Source: an uncultured Woeseia sp. (GTDB taxonomy: Bacteria > Pseudomonadota > Gammaproteobacteria > Steroidobacterales > Woeseiaceae). Taken from it: DNA of 5,403 nucleotides. Location: the NCBI GenBank assembly GCA_937925605.1, contig CALALV010000131.1, positions 1 through 5,403 on the forward strand, given 5' to 3'. Numbering within the stretch: position 1 is the first letter of the stretch; each line of letters opens with the position of its first letter. Positions 1-5,403 of the stretch are shown one piece after another. The position numbers and the translations under genes were made by a program. Below the pieces are notes generated by a model, which ran no database searches, was not told where the DNA came from, and saw only the letters and a list, made by a program, of their open reading frames with translations.

Positions 1-1605
1 CGCTACCGGGCGCTCGGCGCGCTGATCGACAGCGGCCGGCTGGACGCGCTCGGCGACGAACTCGAGGGCATCGGCGACGTCGAGCGCATCCTCGCGCGGG
101 TCGCGCTGCGCTCGGCGCGACCGCGCGACCTGCGCCAGCTCGCCGTCACGCTCGGCCGGCTGCCGGCGCTGCGCGGGCTGCTCGTCGGGCTCGACGCGCC
201 GCTCGTCGCCGAGCTCCGCGACGAGGTCGGCGAGCACCCGGCCGAGCGCGAACGCCTCGAGCGCGCGATCGTCGACAGCCCGCCGATGCTGGTCCGCGAC
301 GGCGGCGTCATCGCGGACGGCTACGACGCCGAGCTCGACGAACTGCGCGGCATCGCGACCAACACGGACCAGTACCTGCTGGATCTCGAACAGCGCGAGC
401 GCGAGCGCACCGGCATCGCGACGCTGAAGCTCGGCTACAACCGCGTGCACGGTTACTACATCGAGATCTCGAAGGGCCAGTCGGCGCGCGCGCCGGCGGA
501 CTACACGCGCCGGCAGACGCTGAAAGGCGCCGAGCGCTACATCACCGAGGAACTGAAAGTCTTCGAGGACAAGGTGCTCGGCGCACGCGAGCGCGCGCTC
601 GCGCGCGAGAAGGCGCTGTACGAGGACCTGCTCGACACGCTGATCGAGGCGCTCGCCGGGCTGCAGCGCACGGCCGCCGCGCTGGCCGAGCTCGACGTCC
701 TCGCCTGCCTCGCCGAGCGCGCCGTAGCACTGGACTTCGTCGAGCCCGAGCTGGTCGCCGAACCCTGCATCGGGATCGAGGGCGGCCGCCACCCGGTCGT
801 CGAGCGGGTCATCGACGCGCCGTTCGTCGCGAACGACCTCGAGCTGTCGGACGCGACCCGCCTGCTCGTCATCACCGGTCCGAACATGGGCGGCAAGTCC
901 ACCTACATGCGCCAGGCCGCGCTGATCGTGATCCTGGCCGGCATCGGTAGCTACGTGCCCGCGCGCGCCTGCCGACTCGGCCCGGTAGACCGCATCTTCA
1001 CGCGCATCGGCGCCTCGGACGACCTGGCCGGCGGCCGCTCGACCTTCATGGTCGAGATGAGCGAGACCGCGTTCATACTCAACAGCGCCACCGAGCACAG
1101 CCTGGTGCTGATGGACGAGATCGGCCGCGGCACCAGCACCTTCGACGGCCTGTCGCTGGCCTGGGCCGCGGCGCACCACATGGGCGAGAAGATCCGCGCG
1201 TTCACGCTGTTCGCGACCCATTACTTCGAGCTGACCGCGCTCGCCGCGGAGATCCCGGCCTGCGCGAACGTGCACCTCGACGCGACCGAGCACAGGGGCC
1301 AGCTCGTGTTCCTGCACGCGGTGAAACCGGGGCCGGCCAACCAGAGTTACGGGCTGCAGGTCGCGGCGCTGGCGGGCGTGCCGCCCGCGGTCATCCGTCG
1401 GGCGCGCCGCTACCTGGCCGGCCTCGAGTCGCAGCAGCAGCCGGGCGCCGGGCATCCGCAGGGGCAGCTGCCGCTCGCTCCGGCGGCGGAGCCCGAACCC
1501 GACGCGTTGCGCGACGCGCTGGCAGAACTGGATCCCGACAGCCTGACGCCGCGCGAGGCGCTCGACGCGCTTTACCGGCTGCGGGGCCTCGCCGACGACG
1601 AGTAG
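1..1605 (+). CDS. mutS: DNA mismatch repair protein MutS, 3' part (N-terminus off window)
   Basis: MutS binds mismatched or looped DNA as an ATP-dependent clamp and recruits MutL. Frame 1 is open from the first base to the TAG at 1603-1605, giving 534 residues. Matching the Walker A position to E. coli MutS (853 aa, from memory) suggests about 320 N-terminal residues are missing, including the mismatch-reading domain. Visible in order: core lever helices (DVERILARVALRSARPRD), the clamp region (VHGYYIEISKGQ near 144-155), Walker A GPNMGGKST (877-903), Walker B LVLMDE (1102-1119), the GRGTST signature (1123-1140) and the ATPase-switch LFATHYFE (1207-1230). The C-terminus keeps LDPDSLTPREAL, the small oligomerisation segment found in gammaproteobacterial MutS. 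The first in-frame ATG (286) is internal and not a start. The gene converges on the hydrolase gene 9 bp beyond its stop. All visible ATPase motifs are intact, so the protein should be functional. Confidence 0.98.
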   Translation, partial: RYRALGALIDSGRLDALGDELEGIGDVERILARVALRSARPRDLRQLAVTLGRLPALRGLLVGLDAPLVAELRDEVGEHPAERERLERAIVDSPPMLVRDGGVIADGYDAELDELRGIATNTDQYLLDLEQRERERTGIATLKLGYNRVHGYYIEISKGQSARAPADYTRRQTLKGAERYITEELKVFEDKVLGARERALAREKALYEDLLDTLIEALAGLQRTAAALAELDVLACLAERAVALDFVEPELVAEPCIGIEGGRHPVVERVIDAPFVANDLELSDATRLLVITGPNMGGKSTYMRQAALIVILAGIGSYVPARACRLGPVDRIFTRIGASDDLAGGRSTFMVEMSETAFILNSATEHSLVLMDEIGRGTSTFDGLSLAWAAAHHMGEKIRAFTLFATHYFELTALAAEIPACANVHLDATEHRGQLVFLHAVKPGPANQSYGLQVAALAGVPPAVIRRARRYLAGLESQQQPGAGHPQGQLPLAPAAEPEPDALRDALAELDPDSLTPREALDALYRLRGLADDE

Positions 1606-1614
1606 CGGCCGGCC

Positions 1615-2262
1615 TCAGTCCTCGCGCAGAAACTCGCCGCGGCGCAGGAAGGCCGCGGTCTGCACGGCAACGTCCTTCGAGGTCGCGAGCGTCGTGTGGC
1701 TGACCGGCAGGCACAGGTGATCGCTGATGCCCGGCAGACGCGTCTCTTCGACGGCAACGGTGCCGTCGCTGTCGCCGTCGAAACGGACCACTAGCCGGCC
1801 GAGCCCGTAAGGCAGGGTGCCCGCGATGACGCCGACCTCGCGCGCGGCCGTCACCGGCCCGGCCCAGTCGCTTGCCGGCGAATCCACCACGCCCGTGCGC
1901 AGCGTCCGGCCGGCGAGCCGCCGGCCCCAGCCGTAGCGCTCGAGAAAGCCGGCCGCGCGCGAGCCGGTCAGCGGCGAGCCGAGGCACAGAACCCGTCCCG
2001 GCGGTGCGTCGCGCTCGTTCAGCAGCATGCGCAGCGCAACGACGCCGCCGAGGCTGTGGCCGACCAGGTGCACCGTGTCCGCGTCGAGACCGCGCACGAG
2101 TTCGGCGAGCCGCGCCGCGTTGCCGTCCAGCGTCTCGCCGACCGACGCGTAGCTGAACAGGTGCCCGCTGAACTCGCCGTCTTCCTCGAGCCTGCGTTTC
2201 AGCAGGTACAGTTCGGCGCCGGGCATCCAGATGCCGTGCAGCAGCACGACCGGCGTGCTCAC
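1615..2262 (-). CDS. small alpha/beta hydrolase (lipase/esterase-like), GTG start
   Basis: A serine hydrolase of the alpha/beta fold, 215 residues, with no signal peptide or membrane segment, so probably cytosolic. The first strand leads into LLHGIW (residues 7-12, oxyanion-hole region). The nucleophile elbow is GHSLGG with Ser70. The likely acid is Asp166 in DGDSDGTV and the likely base is His189 in PVSHTTL, giving a plausible complete triad. The region between (about 100-150) would be the lid. It resembles short lipase/PGAP1-like or EstA-like esterases; the substrate cannot be read from sequence. The GTG start at 2262-2260 overlaps the TGA of the Nudix gene (GTGA), with a GGAG ribosome-binding sequence 8 nt upstream. 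The same frame is open further upstream, but that stretch is out of frame with the conserved Nudix C-terminus and looks non-coding, so the GTG is preferred. Stop TGA is at 1617-1615. Confidence 0.88.
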   Translation of the reverse strand: MSTPVVLLHGIWMPGAELYLLKRRLEEDGEFSGHLFSYASVGETLDGNAARLAELVRGLDADTVHLVGHSLGGVVALRMLLNERDAPPGRVLCLGSPLTGSRAAGFLERYGWGRRLAGRTLRTGVVDSPASDWAGPVTAAREVGVIAGTLPYGLGRLVVRFDGDSDGTVAVEETRLPGISDHLCLPVSHTTLATSKDVAVQTAAFLRRGEFLRED

Positions 2263-2274
2263 AGCTCGCGCTCC
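2263..2274 (-). promoter_or_regulatory. ribosome-binding site and GTGA coupling site for the hydrolase gene
   Basis: On the minus strand GGAG (2274-2271) lies inside the last codons of the Nudix gene, 8 nt before the GTG at 2262-2260. The stop TGA (2261-2259) and the start GTG share bases as GTGA. This arrangement is typical of translationally coupled genes and supports the GTG as the hydrolase start. Confidence 0.6.
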
Positions 2275-2399
2275 AGCAGGTCCAGCGCCTCGCGGTTGGT
2301 CCAGGACCAGGCGCGCTCGCGCGCCGCGGCGAGCGGCAGCCAGCGGTAGCGCGCGTGCTCGCTCGCGTCGAGGCGCACCGCGCAGGCTGCCGCGAGGCA

Positions 2400-2402
2400 C
2401 TA
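2400..2402 (-). other. premature in-frame TAG (amber) codon in the Nudix gene
   Basis: The minus strand reads TAC CGC TAG TGC CTC here, giving Glu-Tyr-Arg-stop-Cys-Leu. Conserved NudB-like residues lie on both sides in the same frame, so this is a point change and not a frameshift. One base change from Leu (TTG) or Tyr (TAC) would produce it; Leu fits the hydrophobic strand, but this is inference. mutS in the same window ends at a normal TAG right after its conserved C-terminus, which argues against general recoding of TAG. Confidence 0.9.
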
Positions 2403-2736
2403 GCGGTACTCGTACTCGGTGTTGTGGGTCACGCCGGGCGGGTAGCGGTGGCGCCAGCGCGGGTCGATCTCGAACACGCGCTGCCGGCCGCTGAAGCTGA
2501 GCTGTCCCTCGCCGCCCAGGCCGGTTTCCTCGGCGAGTTCGCGGGGCGCGGCGGCGGCATGCGTTTCGCCGTGCTCGAGGCTGCCGGTCACCGACTGCCA
2601 GAACGCGAACGGGCGGCGGCGTTCGAGCAGCAGCACCTCGGCCTGCGGCGTGTAGACGAGCACGAGCACCGACTCGGGACGCCGGTAGCGCGACTCCTCA
2701 CGGGTGCCGTCGAGGCTCATGGAACCGAGATTAGCC

Positions 2737-2754
2737 GAAGCGCCGCGGCCCGGC
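2737..2754. repeat. 18-bp direct repeat, copy A (aspS-nudB spacer)
   Basis: GAAGCGCCGCGGCCCGGC on the plus strand is identical to copy B at 2809-2826, offset 72 bp. It lies 17 bp upstream of the nudB start codon. The two copies bound a 54-bp core that differs from its surroundings in composition. Confidence 0.75.
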
Positions 2755-2762
2755 TCCGGGCC
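2747..2762. repeat. perfect GC-rich inverted repeat (hairpin)
   Basis: GGCCCGG and CCGGGCC are separated by 2 nt. As RNA it would fold as a 6-bp stem with a 4-nt loop. It straddles the boundary of direct-repeat copy A and the core. No T-run follows on either strand, so it is not a standard Rho-independent terminator. It could be a weak attenuator or part of a repeat element. Confidence 0.45.
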
Positions 2763-2808
2763 ACGGGCGCGCAGGATGAAGTAAACCTGGCACCTTTTCT
2801 TGCCGGCG
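2755..2808. other. 54-bp core with AT-rich patch between direct repeats; possible small repetitive element
   Basis: The stretch between the two 18-bp repeats includes, on the minus strand, AAGAAAAGGTGCCAGGTTT followed by ACTT (2801-2779), strikingly AT-rich against very GC-rich neighbours. Its ends form an imperfect inverted repeat, AAGTAAA (2779-2785) against TTTTCTT (2795-2801), 6 of 7 paired with 9 nt between. From memory it resembles AGGTGcCAGGTTTACTT-like boxes that recur near REP-type elements in proteobacteria; I cannot confirm this here. No gene lies in it. Confidence 0.35.
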
Positions 2809-2826
2809 GAAGCGCCGCGGCCCGGC
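2809..2826. repeat. 18-bp direct repeat, copy B (adjacent to aspS stop)
   Basis: Identical to copy A at 2737-2754. It begins one base past the aspS stop codon (2830-2828) in the direction of transcription. On the minus strand it sits in a short imperfect hairpin (CGGCG, loop CTTC, CGCCG) with no U-tract after it. Confidence 0.75.
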
Positions 2827-2827
2827 C

Positions 2828-4606
2828 TCAGGCCTCCGGCGTCGGCGGCTTGCGCAGGCGGATGCCGGTTTCCTTCAGCTGCCCGGCCGCGACCTCGCCC
2901 GGGGCGTTGGTCAGCGGGCAGTGCGCCGACTGGGTCTTCGGAAACGCGATCACGTCGCGGATCGAATCCGCGCCGGCCATCAGCATGACCAGACGGTCGA
3001 GGCCGAAGGCGATGCCGCCGTGCGGCGGGCAGCCGTACTTCAGCGCGCGCAGCAGGAAGCCGAACTTCTCCTCGGCCTCGGCGGGCGAGATCTCGAGCAG
3101 GTCGAACACGGCCGACTGCATGGCCTGGTCGTGGATACGGATCGAGCCGCCGCCGACCTCGGAGCCGTTCAGCACCATGTCGTAGGCACGGGACAGCACG
3201 TTGCCGGGATCGGCCTTGAGCTCCGCCGGGTCGTCGGTGTTCGGGCCGGTGAACGGGTGGTGCAGCGGCGTCCACTTGCCCGTCGTGCGGTCGCGCTCGA
3301 ACATCGGGAAGTCCACGACCCACAGCGGCGCCCAGCCCTCGGCGACCAGGCCGCGGTCCTGGCCGAGCTTGACGCGCAGTGCACCGAGCGCGTCGTTGAC
3401 GACCTGCGCCTTGTCGGCGCCGAAGAACACGAGGTCGCCGTCCGCCGCGCCGGTGCGCTGCATGATGCCGGCGACCGCCTCGTCGGGCAGGAACTTCAGG
3501 ATCGGCGACTGCAGGCCGTCGCGGCCGGCGCTCGCGTCGTTCACCTTGATATAGGCGAGACCTTTCGCGCCGTAGCGCCCGACGTAGGCGGTGTAGTCGT
3601 CGATCTCCTTGCGGGTCAGCGAGCCGCCGCCCGGCAGGCGTAGCGCCGCAACGCGGCCCTCGGGGTCCTTTGCAGGGCCGGCGAAGACCTTGAACTCCAC
3701 GTCGGCCAGCAGGTCCGCGACCTCGACCAGTTCGAGGTCGATGCGCAGGTCCGGCTTGTCCGAACCGTAGCGCTGCATCGCCTCGGCATAAGGCATGCGC
3801 GGGAACGGCGACGGCAGCTCGATATCCATGACCGCCTTGAACAGGTGGCGGATCATGCCCTCCATCGTGCCGGTCACGTCGGCCTCGTCGACGAAGGACA
3901 TCTCGATGTCGAGCTGCGTGAATTCCGGCTGGCGGTCCGCGCGCAGGTCCTCGTCGCGGAAGCAGCGCGCGATCTGGTAGTAGCGGTCGAGCCCGGACAT
4001 CATCAGCAGCTGCTTGAACAGCTGCGGCGACTGCGGCAGCGCGAAAAACTTGCCCGGGTGCGTGCGGCTCGGGACGATGTAGTCGCGCGCGCCCTCCGGC
4101 GTCGCGCGGGTCAGCATCGGCGTCTCGACGTCGACGAAGCCGGCCTCGTCGAGGAAATTGCGCATCGCGCGGGTGACGCGGTGGCGCAGGCGCAGGTTGC
4201 CGAGCATCGACTCGCGGCGCAGGTCGAGGTAGCGGTGCTTGAGCCGGAGCTCCTCGTTCGCCTGCTCGTCGTGATGGAACGGCGGCGTCTCCGACGGGTT
4301 CAGCGTCGTCAGCGAGGTCGCCAGCAGCTCTACCCGGCCGGTGCTCATGTTCGGGTTGACGGTGCCCTCGGGGCGCTCGCGTACCCGGCCCTCGACGCGC
4401 AGCACGTACTCGCCGCGGATGCGCTCGGCCTCGGCGAACATCGCCGGGTCATCGGGATCGAAGACGACCTGCAGCAGGCCCTCGCGGTCCCGCAGGTCGA
4501 CGAAAATGACACCGCCGTGGTCGCGGCGGCGGTGGACCCAGCCGGCGACGCTGACGTCCTGGCCGATCAGGGCGTCGTCGACCTGACCGCAGTAGTGGCT
4601 ACGCAT
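2828..4606 (-). CDS. aspS: aspartate--tRNA(Asp/Asn) ligase (AspRS), bacterial type
   Basis: Cytosolic class II synthetase that activates aspartate with ATP and loads it onto tRNA. It has 592 residues (E. coli 590). Residues 1 to about 105 form the OB-fold anticodon-binding domain (GWVHRRRDHGGVIFVDLRDR at 22-41). The catalytic core follows: motif 1 around 151-165 (ETPML), GARDYIVPSR at 172-181, QSPQLFKQLLM at 192-202, motif 2 FRDED with Arg217, and motif 3 GIAFGLDR ending at Arg538. The GAD insertion typical of bacterial AspRS lies between motifs 2 and 3 (around GPAKDPEGRVAALRLPGG). His30 and Gly81 replace the Leu and Lys I recall in E. coli, suggesting a non-discriminating enzyme that also makes Asp-tRNA(Asn). 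ATG 4606-4604 aligns with the E. coli start (MRSHYCGQ). No clear Shine-Dalgarno precedes it, only an A/U-rich leader. Stop TGA at 2830-2828. Confidence 0.97.
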   Translation of the reverse strand: MRSHYCGQVDDALIGQDVSVAGWVHRRRDHGGVIFVDLRDREGLLQVVFDPDDPAMFAEAERIRGEYVLRVEGRVRERPEGTVNPNMSTGRVELLATSLTTLNPSETPPFHHDEQANEELRLKHRYLDLRRESMLGNLRLRHRVTRAMRNFLDEAGFVDVETPMLTRATPEGARDYIVPSRTHPGKFFALPQSPQLFKQLLMMSGLDRYYQIARCFRDEDLRADRQPEFTQLDIEMSFVDEADVTGTMEGMIRHLFKAVMDIELPSPFPRMPYAEAMQRYGSDKPDLRIDLELVEVADLLADVEFKVFAGPAKDPEGRVAALRLPGGGSLTRKEIDDYTAYVGRYGAKGLAYIKVNDASAGRDGLQSPILKFLPDEAVAGIMQRTGAADGDLVFFGADKAQVVNDALGALRVKLGQDRGLVAEGWAPLWVVDFPMFERDRTTGKWTPLHHPFTGPNTDDPAELKADPGNVLSRAYDMVLNGSEVGGGSIRIHDQAMQSAVFDLLEISPAEAEEKFGFLLRALKYGCPPHGGIAFGLDRLVMLMAGADSIRDVIAFPKTQSAHCPLTNAPGEVAAGQLKETGIRLRKPPTPEA

Positions 4607-4608
4607 GG

Positions 4609-4634
4609 TTTTTTAGGGAAACGCGGCGAAAAAA
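4609..4634 (-). promoter_or_regulatory. A/U-rich aspS leader with T6/A6 inverted repeat, no Shine-Dalgarno
   Basis: The predicted aspS leader contains T6 (4634-4629 on the minus strand) and A6 (4614-4609), separated by 14 nt, ending 2 nt before the ATG. No GGAG-like sequence is visible. An unstructured A/U-rich leader can promote initiation through ribosomal protein S1; the AU-only pairing is weak. Its role is inferred. Confidence 0.25.
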
Positions 4635-4642
4635 GAGGCGGA

Positions 4643-4671
4643 ATGGTACGGCCTGCCCCGCGAGGCTGCAA
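4643..4671 (-). promoter_or_regulatory. putative sigma70-type promoter for aspS
   Basis: On the minus strand TTGCAG (4671-4666) and TACCAT (4648-4643) are 17 bp apart, the ideal spacing. The boxes match 3 of 6 and 4 of 6 consensus bases. A start site about 7 nt beyond the -10 box would give a leader of roughly 30 nt before the aspS ATG. It lies in the only AT-enriched part of this gap. Matches are partial, so this is a prediction. Confidence 0.35.
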
Positions 4672-4693
4672 GGCACGCCCGGCCGCGGCAGGC

Positions 4694-5347
4694 TCAGCCG
4701 GGCCTGCCGTCCGGGCTGCCTGCGGCCGGCACTGCCCCGGTCTCGCCGCGCCATTCGGGGACCACGACGCCGAGCGAGATGATCATCTTCAGCGCCTCGT
4801 CCACGCTCATGTCGAGCTCGGTCACTTCCTCGCGCGGCACCGCGACGATGAAGCCCGAGGTCGGGTTCGGCGTCGTCGGTACGAAACAGCAGACGACCTC
4901 GGCGCCGGTGCGCGCCTGGACCTCGCCGAGGCGCGTCCCGGTCTGGAACGCGATGCTGTAGACGCCGGCGCGCGGGTACTCGATCAGCAGCACTTTTTCG
5001 AAGGACTGGCCCGTGTCGGAAAACACGACCTCGGCGAAACTCTTCGCCGCGCCGTAGATCGAGCGCACGAACGGGATGCGCTTCAGCGCCGACTCCCACA
5101 GGCCCACCAGGCTGCGGCCGACGATGTTCGCGGCCAGCATGCCGGTCAGCAGCAGCACGGCAATCGTCAGCACCAGGCCCAGGCCCGGAATGTCGAAGCC
5201 GATCAGCTCCGCCGGCCGGTACTGCTCGGGCAGCAGGCCGAGGCTGCGGTCCATCAGGCCGATGATGAAACGCAGCAGCAGGAACGTGACCGCGATGGGC
5301 AGCCACACGAGCAGCCCGGCGATCAGGTAGCGGCGCAGGTTCTTCAA
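4694..5347 (-). CDS. DUF502 family inner-membrane protein, TTG start
   Basis: A protein of the DUF502 family, of unknown biochemical function, 217 residues. Two hydrophobic segments are visible, about residues 8-30 (with Pro17) and 54-77 (PGLGLVLTIAVLLLTG), followed by a soluble C-terminal domain. Family-like stretches include RIPFVRSIYG at 90-99, FAEVVF at 104-109 and CFVPTTPNPTSGFIVAVP from 154. The tail after about 200 is Gly/Pro/Ala-rich and not conserved-looking. The start is taken as TTG (5347-5345), because GGAG lies 7 nt upstream and no ATG or GTG occurs in frame between it and the window edge. Residues KNLRRYLIAGLLVWLP then open the protein as in relatives. A DUF502 gene directly upstream of aspS is a recurrent gammaproteobacterial arrangement. 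It ends 87 bp before aspS, which has its own likely promoter. Confidence 0.88.
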   Translation of the reverse strand: MKNLRRYLIAGLLVWLPIAVTFLLLRFIIGLMDRSLGLLPEQYRPAELIGFDIPGLGLVLTIAVLLLTGMLAANIVGRSLVGLWESALKRIPFVRSIYGAAKSFAEVVFSDTGQSFEKVLLIEYPRAGVYSIAFQTGTRLGEVQARTGAEVVCCFVPTTPNPTSGFIVAVPREEVTELDMSVDEALKMIISLGVVVPEWRGETGAVPAAGSPDGRPG

Positions 5348-5358
5348 GCCGATGCTCC
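5348..5358 (-). promoter_or_regulatory. ribosome-binding site supporting the TTG start of the DUF502 gene
   Basis: GGAG (5358-5355 on the minus strand) is 7 nt upstream of TTG 5347-5345. This is the best start signal in the available upstream sequence and decides the choice of a TTG start. Confidence 0.55.
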
Positions 5359-5403
5359 GCGGCCCCGCGCCCCGGGCCGGCGCCGGAGGCTGTGCATGGC
5401 CGC
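5348..5403 (-). other. window edge upstream of the DUF502 gene; no assignable gene
   Basis: These 56 bases are open in more than one minus-strand frame. One frame ends in a TGA that overlaps the TTG start (TTGA), which could be the tail of an upstream gene; its visible residues (Arg/Gly/Ala-rich) match nothing I recognise. In related genomes a small FmdB-type zinc-ribbon gene often sits here, but nothing visible confirms it. Confidence 0.3.

Larger units (their letters stand above)
2259..2720 (-). pseudogene. nudB: dihydroneopterin triphosphate diphosphatase-like Nudix gene (NudB type), interrupted by in-frame TAG
   Basis: NudB removes pyrophosphate from dihydroneopterin triphosphate in folate synthesis. 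From ATG 2720-2718 the frame reads RRPESVLVLVY, FWQSVTGSLEHGET and a Nudix box at residues 46-68 matching GX5EX7REUXEEXGU, then RHRYPPGVTHNTEYEYR. A TAG at 2402-2400 stops it after 106 residues. The same frame continues as CLAAACAVRLDASEHARYRWLPL and ends SWTNREALDLLEREL before TGA 2261-2259. These match E. coli NudB (WFCLAL, EHLAYKWL, SWSNRQAIEQF; recalled) in order and spacing. Total length is 153 codons against about 150 in E. coli. It follows aspS, as in E. coli. Pro59, just before the Nudix-box Arg-Glu, is also unusual. Options are a recent pseudogene, a sequence error, or readthrough. If the stop is real, only 2720-2400 is translated and the last strand and helix are lost. Confidence 0.85.

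Noticed and set aside
586..603. Perfect 18-bp palindrome inside mutS (CGCGAGCGCG and its complement)
   Set aside because: It follows from GC-rich coding of Ala-Arg-Glu-Arg-Ala-Leu-Ala-Arg-Glu in a helical part of MutS. Chance palindromes of this kind are expected in such DNA.
1606..1800. Extension of MutS past its TAG by readthrough
   Set aside because: The stop falls just after the conserved C-terminal YRLRGL segment, and the following residues overlap the opposite-strand hydrolase with no family match.
2400..3323. 307-codon minus-strand open frame spanning the aspS 3' end and nudB
   Set aside because: Only the part from ATG 2720 matches a protein family. Upstream of that it is an out-of-frame shadow of aspS that stays open because of high GC.
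2355..3643. Long plus-strand open frames antisense to nudB and aspS
   Set aside because: Their composition (Arg, Ala, His-rich) mirrors the complement of the real genes, and no conserved motif or start signal is seen.
4650..4693. GCCTGCC...GGCAGGC inverted repeat as a terminator after the DUF502 gene
   Set aside because: The stem is 7 bp with a long interrupted loop, and the nearest T-run is more than 10 nt beyond it, so it does not fit a Rho-independent terminator. It also overlaps the better-supported promoter.
4599..5306. 235-codon minus-strand frame over the DUF502 gene
   Set aside because: It is an Arg/Gly/Ala-rich shadow frame of the DUF502 gene with no family resemblance.

Overview
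The window reads as ordinary core-genome DNA from a GC-rich proteobacterium, most likely a gammaproteobacterium. GC is very high by eye and third codon positions are mostly G or C. MutS, AspRS and a NudB-type Nudix protein align, from memory, with Escherichia coli and Pseudomonas proteins over their full visible length. The order DUF502 gene, aspS, nudB is also known from gammaproteobacteria. The genus cannot be named from this sequence alone.

Layout. Positions 1-1605 (+) hold the C-terminal part of mutS (mismatch repair); its N-terminal third lies off the left edge. Everything to the right is on the minus strand and is read right to left: a DUF502 membrane protein (5347-4694), aspS (4606-2828), a NudB-type Nudix gene (2720-2259) and a small alpha/beta hydrolase (2262-1615). 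The hydrolase and mutS converge with 9 bp between their stop codons. Two non-coding gaps matter. The DUF502-aspS gap (4607-4693) holds a plausible sigma70-type promoter for aspS. The aspS-nudB gap (2721-2827) holds an 18-bp direct repeat flanking a core with an AT-rich patch.

Function. The minus-strand genes may be co-transcribed from aspS onward: AspRS charges tRNA with aspartate, NudB acts in folate synthesis, and the hydrolase has no known substrate. AspRS carries His and Gly at the two positions I recall as linked to non-discriminating enzymes, which would imply Asn-tRNA formation by GatCAB transamidation.

The main anomaly is a single in-frame TAG at 2400-2402 in the nudB-like gene. Homology, length (153 codons against about 150 in E. 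coli NudB) and the GTGA overlap with the next gene all continue past it. It is either a young pseudogene, a sequence error or a readthrough site. I saw no CRISPR array, RNA gene, complete mobile element or clearly new multi-gene system.
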